Source: Rahnella ecdela
GTDB taxonomy: Bacteria; Pseudomonadota; Gammaproteobacteria; Enterobacterales; Enterobacteriaceae
Direction: 5' to 3'
Assembly: GCF_019049625.1 (NCBI RefSeq)
Contig: NZ_JAFMOY010000132.1
Span: forward strand, 186,001 to 250,000
DNA: 64,000 bases
Both the position numbers and the translations under genes were made by a program. Positions within the stretch are counted from its first letter, which is position 1; each line of letters begins with the position of its first letter. The notes under the pieces are model-generated. The model had not been told where the DNA came from and made no database searches. It was given only the letters and a program-made list of their open reading frames with translations. This document shows positions 9,251 to 20,349 of this stretch, piece after piece.

Positions 9251-9634
9251 TTATTTGACGGTGAAGCTGTACTGACCGTGAGTTTTATGACCATCAACGG
9301 ATACCACATTCCACGTCACGACATATTTCCCGGCAGCAAGCGCATCGGTCAGCGGCAACACGGCTTGTGTATTATCGTTCGCAGCCAGTGTCATTTTACC
9401 GGTTTTCACGGTTTTTTGGCTGGCATCCGTCAGGGTAACTTTACTGAAATTTGGCTCGATACCTTCACTGAAACCCAGAGATAATTCGGTCGGACTGGCG
9501 GAAAGGACCGCATCCGCCGCAGGGGTTTCCGTTTTGAGGTGAGCATGAGCAGAAGCCTGCTGTGAGATAAATCCGCTCAGCAATACGGCTGAGACTGCCA
9601 GCGCACGGCAAAGAGAAGTGGTTTTATTGAACAC
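9251..9634 (-). CDS. yobA: YobA, CopC-family periplasmic copper-binding protein
   Basis: The start is GTG at 9634, set by AAGGA seven bases upstream and by the signal peptide that follows (CRALAVSAVLLSGFISQQASA-HAHL). After cleavage the mature protein begins with HAHLKTETP, giving the N-terminal His that CopC proteins use to bind Cu(II). The C-terminal VDGHKTHGQYSF supplies the further His/Asp ligands. The 127-residue length fits CopC/YobA. It opens the yobA-yebZ-yebY operon. The frame is open further upstream but that would destroy the signal peptide. Confidence 0.92.
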   Translation of the reverse strand: MFNKTTSLCRALAVSAVLLSGFISQQASAHAHLKTETPAADAVLSASPTELSLGFSEGIEPNFSKVTLTDASQKTVKTGKMTLAANDNTQAVLPLTDALAAGKYVVTWNVVSVDGHKTHGQYSFTVK

Positions 9635-9722
9635 GATAATTTCCTTGGCTTGCTTGATGATGAATTTATAACGCCGACACTTTAGCGCAATCCGCCACAA
9701 AACGATTGCCAAAAAGCCATAA

Positions 9723-9755
9723 AAAAACGCAGAGGCCTGAGCACTCTGCGTTTTT
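9723..9755. terminator. Terminator of ftnA (possibly bidirectional)
   Basis: A 12-bp stem (AAAAACGCAGAG / CTCTGCGTTTTT) with a nine-base loop lies just after the ftnA stop. The minus strand has a run of seven Ts after the stem. It separates ftnA from yobA. Confidence 0.85.
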
Positions 9756-9773
9756 GGGCAACAGCGGCAAAAT

Positions 9774-10280
9774 TTAGCCCGCTGTTGCCTGAGCAACCAT
9801 GTTCTTCAGATCTTTATCCACAAAGAACAAACCATTGCCGGTATTGCTGACCAGCGCCAGTTTATCCAGCACGGATTTGAACAATGTTTCTTCTTCATGC
9901 TGCTCAGCAACGTACCATTGCAGAAAATTGAAGGAGGAATAGTCTTTCAGCGTCATGGACAAATCAGCCAGCTCGTTGATTTTCTGAGTGATCAGCTGTT
10001 CGTGTTCGTAAGTCTGTTTGAACAAATCGGTCAGAGATTCGAAAGAAACCGGCGGAGCAGCAATCGCGCCCAGCAATGGCAGAGCACCGGTATCGCTGAC
10101 GTATTTGAAGAGGCGATGCATATGATCCATCTCTTCCATTGAATGCTGTTTCAGGAATGCGGCCGCACCTTCGTAGCCTTTATCGCTGCACCATGCACTC
10201 ATCTGCAAATATAAATTGGCAGAATAAAACTCGAGGTTCAGCTGTTCATTAAGCTGATCAATCATTTCTTTTTTAAGCAT
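9774..10280 (-). CDS. ftnA: Ferritin FtnA
   Basis: The 168-residue product is a non-haem bacterial ferritin that oxidises Fe(II) and stores Fe(III) in a 24-mer cage. Ferroxidase-centre residues are visible in the expected places: E17 and Y24 ([10 protein letters not shown]), E50 and H53 (SMEEMDHMH), and the YVAEQHEEE segment near residues 120-130. The start is supported by E. coli similarity (MLKKEMI). In E. coli ftnA sits elsewhere; here it is placed between yobA and holE. A strong Fur-type box lies about 170 bases upstream, consistent with the known iron- and Fur-dependent activation of ftnA in E. coli. Confidence 0.95.
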   Translation of the reverse strand: MLKKEMIDQLNEQLNLEFYSANLYLQMSAWCSDKGYEGAAAFLKQHSMEEMDHMHRLFKYVSDTGALPLLGAIAAPPVSFESLTDLFKQTYEHEQLITQKINELADLSMTLKDYSSFNFLQWYVAEQHEEETLFKSVLDKLALVSNTGNGLFFVDKDLKNMVAQATAG

Positions 10281-10684
10281 GACACGGCTCCAAATTAAAT
10301 TATGGCAGGTGGGGAGATTTATTTATCCGCATTATGCCCGCATCAACACAAAATAAAAACACCCGATTCACATTAATACCACTCACAATAACAAGTAATT
10401 TTAACAATCTGATTTAAAACAATATTTTTCTAAAATAAATATGCAACAATGATAATCATTAACATATAGATTACTATTAAAAAGAATCATTCTTATTCAC
10501 GATATTAATTATCGGGTAATTAATGGAGTTAATTATCACTTCGCGTTTGTGAATGGTTCTTATTTACTTTTAATATTTTCCCGTTATTCAGTTCTTCAGG
10601 CAGATCGTTAAAATAAAATGACAACATTCACGATGGCGTCTGCCTCGGGTACAATGTGGTAAAACCGGTTATCAGGAAGCTGTA
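10281..10684. other. Divergent AT-rich intergenic region between ftnA and holE
   Basis: The region is strongly AT-rich, has no supported gene and contains a Fur-type box (10445-10463) and a second imperfect, Fur-like AT-rich inverted element around 10481-10500. It should hold the ftnA promoter on the left and the holE promoter on the right. Confidence 0.6.
10445..10463. promoter_or_regulatory. Fur box upstream of ftnA
   Basis: The core AATGATAATCATT matches the centre of the Fur 19-mer consensus (GATAATGATAATCATTATC), with 16 of 19 positions agreeing by eye. It lies about 170 bases upstream of the ftnA start, farther than a simple promoter-blocking repressor site. This fits the E. coli model in which Fur activates ftnA by displacing H-NS from an AT-rich upstream region. 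Confidence 0.75.
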
Positions 10685-10915
10685 ATGAGCATCAATCTGG
10701 CTGAAATCAGTAAAGAAGAGATGGATCGTATCAACATCGATCTGGCCGCCTCAGCGGTGGCTTTTAAAGAACGCTACAATATGCCTGTTGTCGCGGAAAT
10801 GGCCGAGCGCGAGCAGCCTGCGCATCTGCGTACCTATTTTCGTGAACGGGTGATGTTTTATCGCGGGGAATCACATAAGTTCTCCCGCTTACCTTATGAA
10901 CCCAAACAAAAGTAA
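10685..10915 (+). CDS. holE: DNA polymerase III theta subunit HolE
   Basis: The 76-residue product ([35 protein letters not shown] by pattern; [14 protein letters not shown] near the C-terminus) is the theta subunit, which binds and stabilises the epsilon proofreading subunit in the polymerase III core. The length matches E. coli HolE. AGGA lies six to eight bases before the ATG. It converges with pip, 20 bases apart. Confidence 0.95.
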   Translation: MSINLAEISKEEMDRINIDLAASAVAFKERYNMPVVAEMAEREQPAHLRTYFRERVMFYRGESHKFSRLPYEPKQK

Positions 10916-10935
10916 GCGGGAGCAGCAGGAAAAGG

Positions 10936-11934
<999 letters not shown>

Positions 11935-12168
11935 TTACACGTTAATAACAGCGCATCGGCCCACTTACAACAAGTGGTTATGTCCAAAAACCATTGTTTT
12001 GTATGCCGTTCGCATACTTATCGCGCAATTTGATTGCACCACTCGCCAGCCGGTGAAATGCTCCACCTCTGTAAAGTATTGTGGGATGCACAAAGGTGCT
12101 TGCAACTGGCCCGAATTAGGCAGTAAATAGGTGAGCAACCCAATCCACCCGCTTTAAGAGAGGCAATT

Positions 12169-12270
12169 ATGAGTAAAGGAATGGATAGCAAAAAGAATGC
12201 GAAGAAAAAGCCATTGAAAACCCCGGCCGAAAAAAAGGCTGAGAAAAAAGCTAAGAAAGCTTCCGCTTAA
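12169..12270 (+). CDS. Lysine-rich 33-residue protein
   Basis: A short frame (MSKGMDSKKNAKKKPLKT...KKASA) starts at ATG 12169 with AGAGAGG six bases upstream and is followed 20 bases later by a rho-independent terminator, so the unit looks like a real monocistronic gene. About 45 percent of residues are Lys and most of the rest are Ala, Glu or Pro; no hydrophobic core is possible, so it is likely disordered. I do not recognise a function; a nucleic-acid- or ribosome-associated role would fit the composition but is a guess. Similar short lysine-rich proteins are annotated as hypothetical in relatives. Confidence 0.7.
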   Translation: MSKGMDSKKNAKKKPLKTPAEKKAEKKAKKASA

Positions 12271-12289
12271 CAATGTACTTCGTAGATCA

Positions 12290-12313
12290 AACCCGCCGAG
12301 AGCGGGTTTTTTT
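12290..12313 (+). terminator. Terminator of the lysine-rich small gene
   Basis: A 7-bp stem (AACCCGC / GCGGGTT) with a five-base loop is followed by seven Ts. Confidence 0.85.
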
Positions 12314-12381
12314 ATTCCCTTTTATACTTCGAGCCGCAGCGGCGTTGGCTGTGACCCGAAATACTAAGGAGAGAAATTACA

Positions 12382-14418
12382 TTACTTTCCTGCCAGCGCC
12401 AGCACAAAAGCGTATTCCAGCGCGATATCTTCATAAGCTTTGAATCGGCCGGATTTACCACCATGCCCGGAATCCATATCGGTATGCATCAGCAACTGAT
12501 TGTCGTCAGTTTTGAGATCACGTAATTTCGCCACCCATTTCGCTGGTTCCCAATATTGCACCTGAGAATCATGCAGACCAGTAGTCACCAGCATGTGCGG
12601 ATAGGCCTGCGCGCGGACCTGATCGTATGGGCTGTATTGCAACATATAGTCGTAATAGGCTTTATCGTTCGGATTACCCCACTCGTCGTATTCACCGGTT
12701 GTCAGCGGAATAGACTCATCAAGCATAGTCGTCACGACGTCAACGAACGGAACCTGCGCCACGATGCCGTGATAAAGCTCCGGCGCCTGATTAATGATTG
12801 CGCCCATCAGTAAGCCGCCCGCACTTCCGCCCATCGCAAAGACCTGTCCGGCATCGCCATAACCTTCGGCTACCAGTCCTTTGGTCACATCAATGAAATC
12901 ATGGAATGTGTTGAGTTTGTTAAACAGTTTTCCGTCGTCGTACCATTGCTGGCCGAGCTCCGCCCCGCCGCGAATGTGTGCCAGTGCAAAAACAAAACCG
13001 CGATCCAGTAAACTTAGGCGACTGCCGCTGAACGCCGGATCCATGCTGCTGCCATAGGAACCGTAGCCGTAAACCAGTAACGGATTTTCATTCGGCTTAA
13101 ACAGCTCACGACGATATACCAGCGATACGGGCACTTTCACGCCATCGCGCGCCGTGACCCAGACGCGTTCACTGCGGTAATTCGCCGCATCGAAATCTTT
13201 CACTTCCTGCTGTTTGAGTAGCGTACGGTCATGCGTATCGAGATCCAGTTCGAACAACGAGCTCGGCATAGTCATCGAGGAATAGCCATAGCGCAGCAGT
13301 GAGGTATCAGGTTCCGGATTGTACGCCAGCCAGGTGGTATACGTCGGGTCATCAAACGCCAGCGATTTTTCTTCACCGGTTTTCCAGTGGATCTGGCGCA
13401 ACTGCGTCAGCCCCTGATGACGTTCTTCCACTACCAGCCAGTCACGGAACAGGCTAAAGCCTTCAAGCATCACTTCAATGCGCGGCGCAATCAGGGTCTG
13501 CCAGTTTGCCTCTACCCCGTCTTCACTTTTATACAGCCCGAAGTTTTTACCGTCTTTATTAGAGCGAATGTAGAAATGCCCAAGGTAATGATCGAGCGCG
13601 TACTCGTGATCTTTCCGACGTGAGAGGAAGACCTGCGGTTTGGCCTGCGGATCATCAGCATCCAGGAGTAAGATCTCTGACGTCGTAGTGCTGTCGAGGT
13701 GGATCAGAATGTATTTTTCGGATGTGGTTTTATCCAGCCCGACGTAAAAGGTGTCGTCTTTTTCTTCGTACACCAGTTTATCGGTTTTCGGATCAGTACC
13801 GACTACGTGGCGATAAACCTGATACGGCAGCAACGTTTTCTTGTGCTTGCGCACGTAATACAGCGTCTGAGAATCGTTCGCCCATTCGCTGCTGCCGGAA
13901 GTGTTTTTCAGCAGATCGTCAGTCCAGGTTTCATCATCAAGTTTTTTGAAGCGGATGTCATACTGACGGCGCGAAAGAAAGTCTTCCGCCACGGCCATCA
14001 GCTGATTATCAGGGCTGATATCCAGACCGCCCAGTGTATAAAACTCACTGTCTTTGGCGCGCTCATTGCCATCAATCAGCGTGTTCCAGTTTTCGTGTTC
14101 AGCAGCAGGCTGGCGCAGATAAATGGCGTACTCGTTGCCCGGCTCATAGCGGGTCTGATAGCGATAACCGTGTTTCACGTAGGGAACGGAATGATCCTGC
14201 TGTGCAATGCGGGCCACCATTTCGCCATACAGCGTTTCGCGCAGTGCCTGCTGTGGCTGCATGGCCTGTTCAGTAAATTCATTTTCAGCCGTCAGATAGG
14301 CCAGAACCTGAGGATCGGCGCGGTCATCGTCACGCAGCCAGTAATAGTTATCGACACGGTTATCACCGTGAATACTCAGGGTTTGCGGGCGTTTTTCAGC
14401 CTTTGGAGGTGTCATCAT
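12382..14418 (-). CDS. ptrB: Oligopeptidase B (protease II)
   Basis: The product (678 aa from this start) is an S9A serine peptidase that cuts small peptides after Arg or Lys in the cytoplasm. The N-terminal part is the beta-propeller (from [16 protein letters not shown]), and the C-terminal alpha/beta-hydrolase domain has the nucleophile GGSAGG, the acidic pair near [17 protein letters not shown] and the catalytic His in [12 protein letters not shown]. It is very close to E. coli PtrB. I chose the ATG at 14418 ([11 protein letters not shown]), which aligns with the family N-terminus; the frame extends to 14481 but the added residues have no family match. Confidence 0.93.
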   Translation of the reverse strand: MMTPPKAEKRPQTLSIHGDNRVDNYYWLRDDDRADPQVLAYLTAENEFTEQAMQPQQALRETLYGEMVARIAQQDHSVPYVKHGYRYQTRYEPGNEYAIYLRQPAAEHENWNTLIDGNERAKDSEFYTLGGLDISPDNQLMAVAEDFLSRRQYDIRFKKLDDETWTDDLLKNTSGSSEWANDSQTLYYVRKHKKTLLPYQVYRHVVGTDPKTDKLVYEEKDDTFYVGLDKTTSEKYILIHLDSTTTSEILLLDADDPQAKPQVFLSRRKDHEYALDHYLGHFYIRSNKDGKNFGLYKSEDGVEANWQTLIAPRIEVMLEGFSLFRDWLVVEERHQGLTQLRQIHWKTGEEKSLAFDDPTYTTWLAYNPEPDTSLLRYGYSSMTMPSSLFELDLDTHDRTLLKQQEVKDFDAANYRSERVWVTARDGVKVPVSLVYRRELFKPNENPLLVYGYGSYGSSMDPAFSGSRLSLLDRGFVFALAHIRGGAELGQQWYDDGKLFNKLNTFHDFIDVTKGLVAEGYGDAGQVFAMGGSAGGLLMGAIINQAPELYHGIVAQVPFVDVVTTMLDESIPLTTGEYDEWGNPNDKAYYDYMLQYSPYDQVRAQAYPHMLVTTGLHDSQVQYWEPAKWVAKLRDLKTDDNQLLMHTDMDSGHGGKSGRFKAYEDIALEYAFVLALAGK

Positions 14419-14540
14419 CTCGGGATCTCTTTGTCCTCTTTGCGGTGTAACAAGAGTGACAGGTTTAGACAGGGAAACCAAGAGACGTCAATGCGGGGGA
14501 AATAATGCGTCCGCTATGGATTAACGGACGCAGTCGGTAC

Positions 14541-14906
14541 TTATAACGGCGCGCTGTAGCTGATTTCGCCAATCTGACAGTTGAGGGTCACCTGATAGGT
14601 TTTATCGGTGTGATCGCCACGCACTTTCAGCGGGATATCCCATTTCGCATTAGTGCCGCTGATGCTGTCCGTCACTACCCACGCAACCGGCGTGGAAGTG
14701 CCCAGCACTTTTTTATCCGCATCCCAGCGCGGAATACGGTTTTGCAGGAAATCACGTTTTACCAGCGCCGCTACATCGTCTTTAGTGGCGGTGGAACACG
14801 GTGTGACCGTTGCCGTTCTCACTTCAGGCTCATCAGCCTGTGCCACCTGGCTCAGGCCGCTCATTCCTGCAACGGCCATCGCAACGCCCAAGATTATCTT
14901 TTTCAT
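14541..14906 (-). CDS. yebF: YebF, extracellular small protein
   Basis: The 121-residue product has a clear signal peptide (MKKIILGVAMAVAGMSGLSQVAQA-DEP). The mature part (ALVKRDFLQNRIPRWDADKKVLG...VAWVV...YQVTLNCQIG) matches E. coli YebF, including two cysteines (TPCS and LNCQ) that form a disulfide there. E. coli YebF is a known protein that reaches the medium through outer-membrane porins. It lies next to ptrB as in E. coli. Confidence 0.92.
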   Translation of the reverse strand: MKKIILGVAMAVAGMSGLSQVAQADEPEVRTATVTPCSTATKDDVAALVKRDFLQNRIPRWDADKKVLGTSTPVAWVVTDSISGTNAKWDIPLKVRGDHTDKTYQVTLNCQIGEISYSAPL

Positions 14907-15077
14907 CGTTCGTCTTCCCAGTCCTTGTCGTTCATTCAGTTGACCTTGCCGGAGTCGCTGGCCTTGTAAAAAATAGCCCTACGGAATACAAGGTCATCGC
15001 TTGCGTTAGATAATATAATCCTCAACAAGGCAATAACACAACATTAACAACAAGACGCCCGATGCTAAGACAAACTC
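14907..15077. other. Intergenic region between yebF and dbpA
   Basis: It holds the yebF promoter region. No gene or clear terminator was seen for dbpA in this stretch. Confidence 0.4.
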
Positions 15078-16460
15078 TTAACGTAAAATAATGGCCTTAC
15101 AGTTTTTGCCTTTGATTTTTCCTTCCTGCAAACGCTGTAATGCTTTCTTCGCGCTTTTCTGGCGGATCGCAACATAGGCGTGTACCGGGAACATATCGAT
15201 TTTACCGACTTCAGCGGCGGTCAGTCCCGCATCACCTGTCAGGGCACCCAGAATATCGCCGGGACGAATCTTAGCTTTACGGCCGCCATCAATACACAAT
15301 GTTGCCATTTCAGGATCCAGCGCCACCGGCGTTGCGGCCAGTGCCTGCGCGGCAGGCTGCCAGGTGAAACGCTGACGGGTGTAATCTTCCAGCGCGGTCA
15401 CTCGCGGCATTTCCTGCGGCGTTACCAGGCTGACAGCCATACCACTCGTTCCCGCACGACCGGTACGGCCAACGCGGTGAACGTGAACTTCCGGGTCGAA
15501 AGAGAGTTCGTAGTTGATTACCAGAGCTAACTGTTTGATGTCCAGTCCACGCGCGGCCACATCCGTCGCCACCAGCACACGACAGCTGCCGTTAGAGAAA
15601 CGCACCAACACGCGGTCGCGGTCGCGCTGTTCGAGGTCACCGTTCAGCGCCAGCGCACTGATGCCTTTTGCCTTCAGGTCATCACAGACATCCTGACAAT
15701 CGCGTTTGGTGTTACAGAACACCACGCACGACGTTGGCTGGTGCTGATATAGCACTGCGGCCAGCAGCGACAGGCGCTGATGTTTATCCGCTTCGATAAA
15801 GACCTGCTGAATATCAGCAATGTCGTCTTCGCCTTCTATTTCCACTTTCAGCGGCTGACGCTGGAATTTGGAACTGATGCGCTCAATGCCGTCCGGATAG
15901 GTCGCGGAGAACAGCAGCGTCTGACGATCCTGCGGCGTATAACTGACCACATCTTCGATATCTTCGCTAAAGCCCATGTCCAGCATGCGGTCGGCTTCAT
16001 CCAGTACCAGCACTTTCAGTTCATCGAGCTTGAGGGTGCCTTTACGCAGATGTTCCTGAATACGGCCCGGTGTACCTACTACGATGTGTGGCGGATGCAC
16101 CAGCGATTCGAGCTGTGGCCCGATCGGCTGGCCACCACAGAGGGTCAGAATTTTGATGTTCTGGGTAAAGCGCGCCAGACGGCGTAACTCTTTGCTGACC
16201 TGGTCGGCCAGTTCACGGGTCGGACACAGCACCAGCGCCTGAGCAACAAACTGTGAAACGGTAATGCTGTTCAGCAAACCGATACCAAAGGCGGCCGTTT
16301 TGCCGCTGCCGGTTTTGGCTTTGGCGCGAACGTCCTGACCTTGTAGAATAGCAGGCAAAGAGGCTTCCTGAATCGGGGTCATTTCGGTGTAACCCAATTC
16401 ATTCAGGTTGGAAAGTTGCTCAGCGGGCAATGTCAGGGCAGAAAAGGAATGCGTGCTCAA
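15078..16460 (-). CDS. dbpA: ATP-dependent RNA helicase DbpA
   Basis: This 460-residue DEAD-box helicase acts in 50S ribosome assembly and is activated by hairpin 92 of 23S rRNA. Helicase motifs appear in order: the Q motif (EMTPIQEASLPA), motif I AKTGSGKTAAF, Ia PTRELADQ, GG, TPGR, II DEAD (VLDEADRMLDMG), III SAT, then the second RecA domain with VATDVAARGLDI and HRVGRTGRAG. The last 75 residues form the DbpA-type RRM that binds hairpin 92 (RKAKIRPGDILGALTGDAGL). Length is close to E. coli (457 aa). In E. coli dbpA lies elsewhere; here it sits between yebF and purT. Confidence 0.95.
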   Translation of the reverse strand: MSTHSFSALTLPAEQLSNLNELGYTEMTPIQEASLPAILQGQDVRAKAKTGSGKTAAFGIGLLNSITVSQFVAQALVLCPTRELADQVSKELRRLARFTQNIKILTLCGGQPIGPQLESLVHPPHIVVGTPGRIQEHLRKGTLKLDELKVLVLDEADRMLDMGFSEDIEDVVSYTPQDRQTLLFSATYPDGIERISSKFQRQPLKVEIEGEDDIADIQQVFIEADKHQRLSLLAAVLYQHQPTSCVVFCNTKRDCQDVCDDLKAKGISALALNGDLEQRDRDRVLVRFSNGSCRVLVATDVAARGLDIKQLALVINYELSFDPEVHVHRVGRTGRAGTSGMAVSLVTPQEMPRVTALEDYTRQRFTWQPAAQALAATPVALDPEMATLCIDGGRKAKIRPGDILGALTGDAGLTAAEVGKIDMFPVHAYVAIRQKSAKKALQRLQEGKIKGKNCKAIILR

Positions 16461-16633
16461 GGCGATAACTCTTTATGTGAGGCAAAAATCGGGGCAGCGG
16501 CAGGAAGTCTGACGCCATGGTTTGGCTAAATGATAACAGAGACGCTCGACGGCTGCCTTAAACGGCAGAAAACAGGCTGAAAAAATCCTTCAAAACACCT
16601 TTTTGTTATCCTGAGAATTTTATCTTATGCGCC

Positions 16634-16649
16634 GCGCAATCGTTTTCGT
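16634..16649 (+). promoter_or_regulatory. PurR box at the purT promoter
   Basis: The 16-mer gCGCAAtCGTTTTCGT matches the PurR consensus ACGCAAACGTTTTCGT at 14 of 16 positions. A -10-like TATACT lies at 16666-16671, so the box covers the -35 region, the expected place for repression by PurR with hypoxanthine or guanine. Confidence 0.8.
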
Positions 16650-16720
16650 CGTCAAATATTTCAGATATACTGCGCGCCGAAATTCCTGTTATCACTCATC
16701 TCAGATTTGGGTACGAAGCT

Positions 16721-17899
16721 ATGTTAACCATTGGTACTGCACTGCGCACCGGCGCCACACGCGTCATGTTATTAGGCTCTGGCGAGCTGGGTAAAGAAGT
16801 GGCCATCGAATGTCAGCGTCTTGGCCTGGAAGTGATTGCGGTCGATCGCTACGCCGATGCACCGGCAATGCAGGTCGCTCATCGCAGCCATGTGATTAAC
16901 ATGCTCGACGGCGATGCGCTGAAAGCGGTTATCGAAACCGAACGCCCTGATTTTATCGTGCCGGAAATCGAAGCTATCGCCACCAGCATGTTGGTAGAGC
17001 TGGAAAAACAAGGCCACAACGTCGTGCCTTGTGCCGAAGCGACCCGCCTGACCATGAACCGCGAAGGTATCCGCCGTCTGGCTGCCGAAACTCTGAAATT
17101 GCCGACATCGACGTATCAGTTCGCTGACGATGAAACGTCTTTCCGTCAGGCCGTCGATGCTATCGGTTATCCGTGCATTATCAAACCAGTCATGAGTTCT
17201 TCGGGTAAAGGTCAGAGCCTGATCCGCGGTGCCGACCAGTTGCAGACCGCATGGGATTATGCGCAGCAAGGCGGGCGTGCAGGCGGCGGACGCGTGATTG
17301 TTGAAGGTCTGGTGAAGTTTGATTTTGAAATCACGTTGCTGACCATCAGTGCCGTTGACGGCATTCACTTCTGCGCGCCAATCGGTCACCGTCAGGAAGA
17401 CGGTGATTACCGTGAATCCTGGCAGCCGCAACAGATGACAGAACTGGCGTTACAGCGTGCCAAAGATATCGCAGAAAAAGTCGTGAAAGCGCTGGGCGGT
17501 AAAGGCCTGTTCGGCGTTGAGCTGTTTGTTTGTGGCGATGATGTTGTCTTCAGCGAAGTCTCCCCTCGCCCACACGACACCGGCATGGTGACACTGATTT
17601 CTCAGGATCTGTCTGAGTTTGCGCTGCACGTGCGCGCCTTCCTCGGCCTGCCGGTGGGGAAAATCCGCCAGTTCGGCCCTTCTGCATCCGCCGTCATTCT
17701 GCCTGAGCTTACCAGCAACAATGTCACCTTCAGCGGTCTGGAAAATGCGCTAACTGGTTTCAATCAGGTGCGTCTGTTTGGCAAACCGGAAATCAGCGGT
17801 AAACGCCGTCTGGGCGTGGCCCTGGCGATTGCAGACAATGTTGAAGAAGCCGTTGAACAGGCCAAACAAGCGGCTGCAGCGGTGATTGTTAAAGGCTAA
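16721..17899 (+). CDS. purT: Formate-dependent GAR transformylase PurT
   Basis: The 392-residue ATP-grasp enzyme makes formyl-GAR from GAR, formate and ATP in purine synthesis, an alternative to the folate-dependent PurN. Visible features are the N-terminal [21 protein letters not shown] nucleotide fold by pattern, the ATP-grasp segment [14 protein letters not shown], the ATP/Mg region [14 protein letters not shown] and C-terminal [16 protein letters not shown]. The length equals that of E. coli PurT. It is monocistronic with a PurR box upstream and a strong terminator downstream. Confidence 0.97.
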   Translation: MLTIGTALRTGATRVMLLGSGELGKEVAIECQRLGLEVIAVDRYADAPAMQVAHRSHVINMLDGDALKAVIETERPDFIVPEIEAIATSMLVELEKQGHNVVPCAEATRLTMNREGIRRLAAETLKLPTSTYQFADDETSFRQAVDAIGYPCIIKPVMSSSGKGQSLIRGADQLQTAWDYAQQGGRAGGGRVIVEGLVKFDFEITLLTISAVDGIHFCAPIGHRQEDGDYRESWQPQQMTELALQRAKDIAEKVVKALGGKGLFGVELFVCGDDVVFSEVSPRPHDTGMVTLISQDLSEFALHVRAFLGLPVGKIRQFGPSASAVILPELTSNNVTFSGLENALTGFNQVRLFGKPEISGKRRLGVALAIADNVEEAVEQAKQAAAAVIVKG

Positions 17900-17922
17900 G
17901 CGTTCACAACGCTGAGACGAAA

Positions 17923-17956
17923 AAAAACCGGACGCCTGAAAAGGGTCCGGTTTTTC
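17923..17956. terminator. Bidirectional terminator between purT and yoaH
   Basis: The inverted repeat AAAACCGGAC / GTCCGGTTTT is flanked by an A-run on the left and a T-run on the right, so it can stop transcription from both convergent genes. Confidence 0.85.
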
Positions 17957-17997
17957 TTTGTCGCGACGCAAGCCGCGACGCAAACTGTCAGCCAGTT

Positions 17998-18180
17998 TTA
18001 TTCGTCGTCTTCGTCATCAAAAATGACGGTCACGCGATCGCCCTGATGCTTCGCGCGGATTTCTGCCGCAACGGTCGCAATGGCTTCGCCACTGCTCATA
18101 CCGGTTTCCATTAACTGGCGGATACGATCGGCGGCCTGTTCTTGTTCCTGATGTGAAAGTGAAGGCATACCTGTCAGCAT
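17998..18180 (-). CDS. yoaH: YoaH, UPF0181 small protein
   Basis: The 60-residue acidic protein ([24 protein letters not shown] by pattern, ending FDDEDDE) matches E. coli YoaH. It contains a helical segment with the conserved GMSSGEAIA motif. Its role is unknown; it lies divergent to pabB exactly as in E. coli. Confidence 0.92.
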   Translation of the reverse strand: MLTGMPSLSHQEQEQAADRIRQLMETGMSSGEAIATVAAEIRAKHQGDRVTVIFDDEDDE

Positions 18181-18370
18181 GGGAGTTTCCTGTTGTGCAT
18201 TGATTGGTGCACATTTATGAGTGCAAAGAAGATAACAAAAGCCCGCGCAATGCGGGGTTGCACAGTATACGCCTTATTAACGCAAATCGCCTGCGCTGCT
18301 TTCAGGTCACCGGATCTGTGTTAGGATCGGCCTAAAATACGTCACCGCGCCAGAGAAGCTCAAACCTGCC

Positions 18371-19750
18371 ATGCAAGTCACCCAGTCTGTTGTTTTTCAT
18401 TCATTACCTTATCAGCCAGATGCCCTGACAGCGCGCTTCACACCGCTTTCGGCCCTGCCCTGGGCGATGCTTTTACATTCAGGCTCCGCGCAACATCAGC
18501 ATAACCGTTTTGATATTCTGGTGGCTGACCCGCTGATAACCCTGACCACCCGTGGCGGGCTGACGCAGATTGAACAACATGGCGTGCAGCATTCCCGGAA
18601 TGACGATCCCTTTTCGCTGCTCAAAGAACAGCTGGCGGCCTGCGGACTGCACGCGGAAAGCTCGCCGGATTTTCCGTTTCTTGGCGGCGCTCTCGGATTG
18701 TTCGGCTATGATTTAGGACGCTGCATTGAGGATTTGCCACAAATCGCGGAGCGCGATATTGAACTGCCGGATATGGCTGTCGGAATTTACGATTGGGCGC
18801 TGGTTGCCGATCATCATTTGCAGCGCCTTACGCTGATTTGTCATGGGGATATTTCTGCCCGTTTGCGCTGGCTTGATGAGCATAATCGAATTCGCTCTGC
18901 GCCAGCGCCTTTCCGACTGAATGCGTCGTGGCAGGCAAATATGAGCCGTGAACAATACGGACAAAAATTCAGGCAGATTCAGGAATATATCCGCAGCGGC
19001 GATTGTTATCAGATAAATCTAGCGCAACGATTTTCAACGGATTACAGCGGCGATGAATGGCAGGCTTTTCTGCGTCTGAATCAGGCCAACCGCGCGCCAT
19101 TCTCAGCGTTTTTGCGTCTGCCGGAAAACGCCGTGATCAGTCTCTCGCCGGAGCGCTTTATCTGGCTGAAAGAACATCAAATCCAGACACGTCCGATTAA
19201 AGGCACCCTGCCGCGCTGCGAAGATCCGGCGGAAGATGCACGACAGGCAGAACGGCTGGCGGGATCGGAGAAAGATCGCGCTGAAAACCTGATGATTGTT
19301 GATTTGCTGCGTAATGACATCGGGCGCGTCGCGGTACCCGGCAGCGTACGCGTGCCGGAGCTGTTTGTGGTTGAACCTTTCCCGGCGGTACATCATCTGG
19401 TCAGCACAATCACCGCGCAGTTACCTCAAGATTGCCATCCCGCCGCCTTGTTACGCGCCTGTTTCCCCGGTGGTTCCATTACCGGCGCGCCGAAGGTACG
19501 GGCGATGGAAATCATTGAAGAACTTGAGCCACATCGTCGTAATGGCTATTGCGGCAGCATCGCGTATATCAGCTGTTGCGGCACCATGGACAGCAACATC
19601 ACCATCCGCACACTGCTCACGTCACAAGGAAAAATTCATTGCTGGGCAGGCGGAGGGATTGTGGCGGACAGTCAGGAACAGGCAGAATATCAGGAAACTT
19701 TTGATAAGATTGCCCGTATTCTGCCTCTGTTAGGAGAAGCACAATCGTGA
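18371..19750 (+). CDS. pabB: Aminodeoxychorismate synthase component I PabB
   Basis: The 459-residue protein makes 4-amino-4-deoxychorismate from chorismate with ammonia from PabA, the first step to p-aminobenzoate and folate. The chorismate-binding domain shows the PIKGTLPR segment with the family Lys, [18 protein letters not shown] by pattern, and [22 protein letters not shown] near residue 370. Its stop overlaps the nudL start as GTGA, so nudL is translationally coupled. E. coli PabB is of nearly the same length. Confidence 0.95.
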   Translation: MQVTQSVVFHSLPYQPDALTARFTPLSALPWAMLLHSGSAQHQHNRFDILVADPLITLTTRGGLTQIEQHGVQHSRNDDPFSLLKEQLAACGLHAESSPDFPFLGGALGLFGYDLGRCIEDLPQIAERDIELPDMAVGIYDWALVADHHLQRLTLICHGDISARLRWLDEHNRIRSAPAPFRLNASWQANMSREQYGQKFRQIQEYIRSGDCYQINLAQRFSTDYSGDEWQAFLRLNQANRAPFSAFLRLPENAVISLSPERFIWLKEHQIQTRPIKGTLPRCEDPAEDARQAERLAGSEKDRAENLMIVDLLRNDIGRVAVPGSVRVPELFVVEPFPAVHHLVSTITAQLPQDCHPAALLRACFPGGSITGAPKVRAMEIIEELEPHRRNGYCGSIAYISCCGTMDSNITIRTLLTSQGKIHCWAGGGIVADSQEQAEYQETFDKIARILPLLGEAQS

Positions 19751-20349
19751 CATTGCTGGAACAGCACGCGCCAATTCAGACACTTTCCCCCGCCGTGGAA
19801 GATTTTATTTTGCGCTTTCAGTTGCAGCAACCGCGCCAGCCCGCTCCGGCGCTGCGCGGAACCCGTCATGCTGCCGTGCTGATCCCGATTATTTGCCGCC
19901 CCGAGCCGACGCTTTTACTGACACGCCGCTCTGATCAGCTGCGTAAACACGCCGGACAGGTCGCTTTTCCCGGCGGCGCGGCGGATGCCTCTGACGCGTC
20001 GATCATCGCCACCGCCCTGCGTGAAGCACAGGAAGAAGTCGCCATTCCGCCAGAACAGGTTTATGTATTAGGCACGCTTTCGCCACAAGACAGCAGCAGC
20101 GGTTTTCGGGTCACGCCGGTCGTCGGACTGTTGCCCGTCGATGTACCGCTGCATCCGGCTGAAGATGAGGTCGCCGAGCTGTTTGAAATGCCGCTGCGGG
20201 AAGCCTTTGATCTGGCGCGTTATCACCCTCTGGATATCCATCGCCGGGGCATTCATCACCGCGTGTATTTATCCTGGTATCAGCAGCAATTTGTCTGGGG
20301 TCTCACCGCCGCCATCATCCGCCAGCTCGCCGGACAGGTTGAAGTCTGA
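19747..20349 (+). CDS. nudL: CoA pyrophosphatase NudL
   Basis: This 200-residue Nudix hydrolase carries the CoA-specific UPF0035 pattern ([21 protein letters not shown]) followed by the Nudix box ending [11 protein letters not shown]. It is expected to split CoA or oxidised CoA into 4'-phosphopantetheine and 3',5'-ADP. It starts with GTG at 19747, overlapping the pabB stop, and keeps the E. coli order pabB-nudL-sdaA. Confidence 0.93.
   Translation: MTLLEQHAPIQTLSPAVEDFILRFQLQQPRQPAPALRGTRHAAVLIPIICRPEPTLLLTRRSDQLRKHAGQVAFPGGAADASDASIIATALREAQEEVAIPPEQVYVLGTLSPQDSSSGFRVTPVVGLLPVDVPLHPAEDEVAELFEMPLREAFDLARYHPLDIHRRGIHHRVYLSWYQQQFVWGLTAAIIRQLAGQVEV

Noticed and set aside
13699-14505. A 268-codon open frame antisense to ptrB
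   Set aside because: It lies wholly opposite the well-supported oligopeptidase B gene, has low-complexity hydrophobic and Arg/His content typical of antisense frames, and no ribosome binding site.
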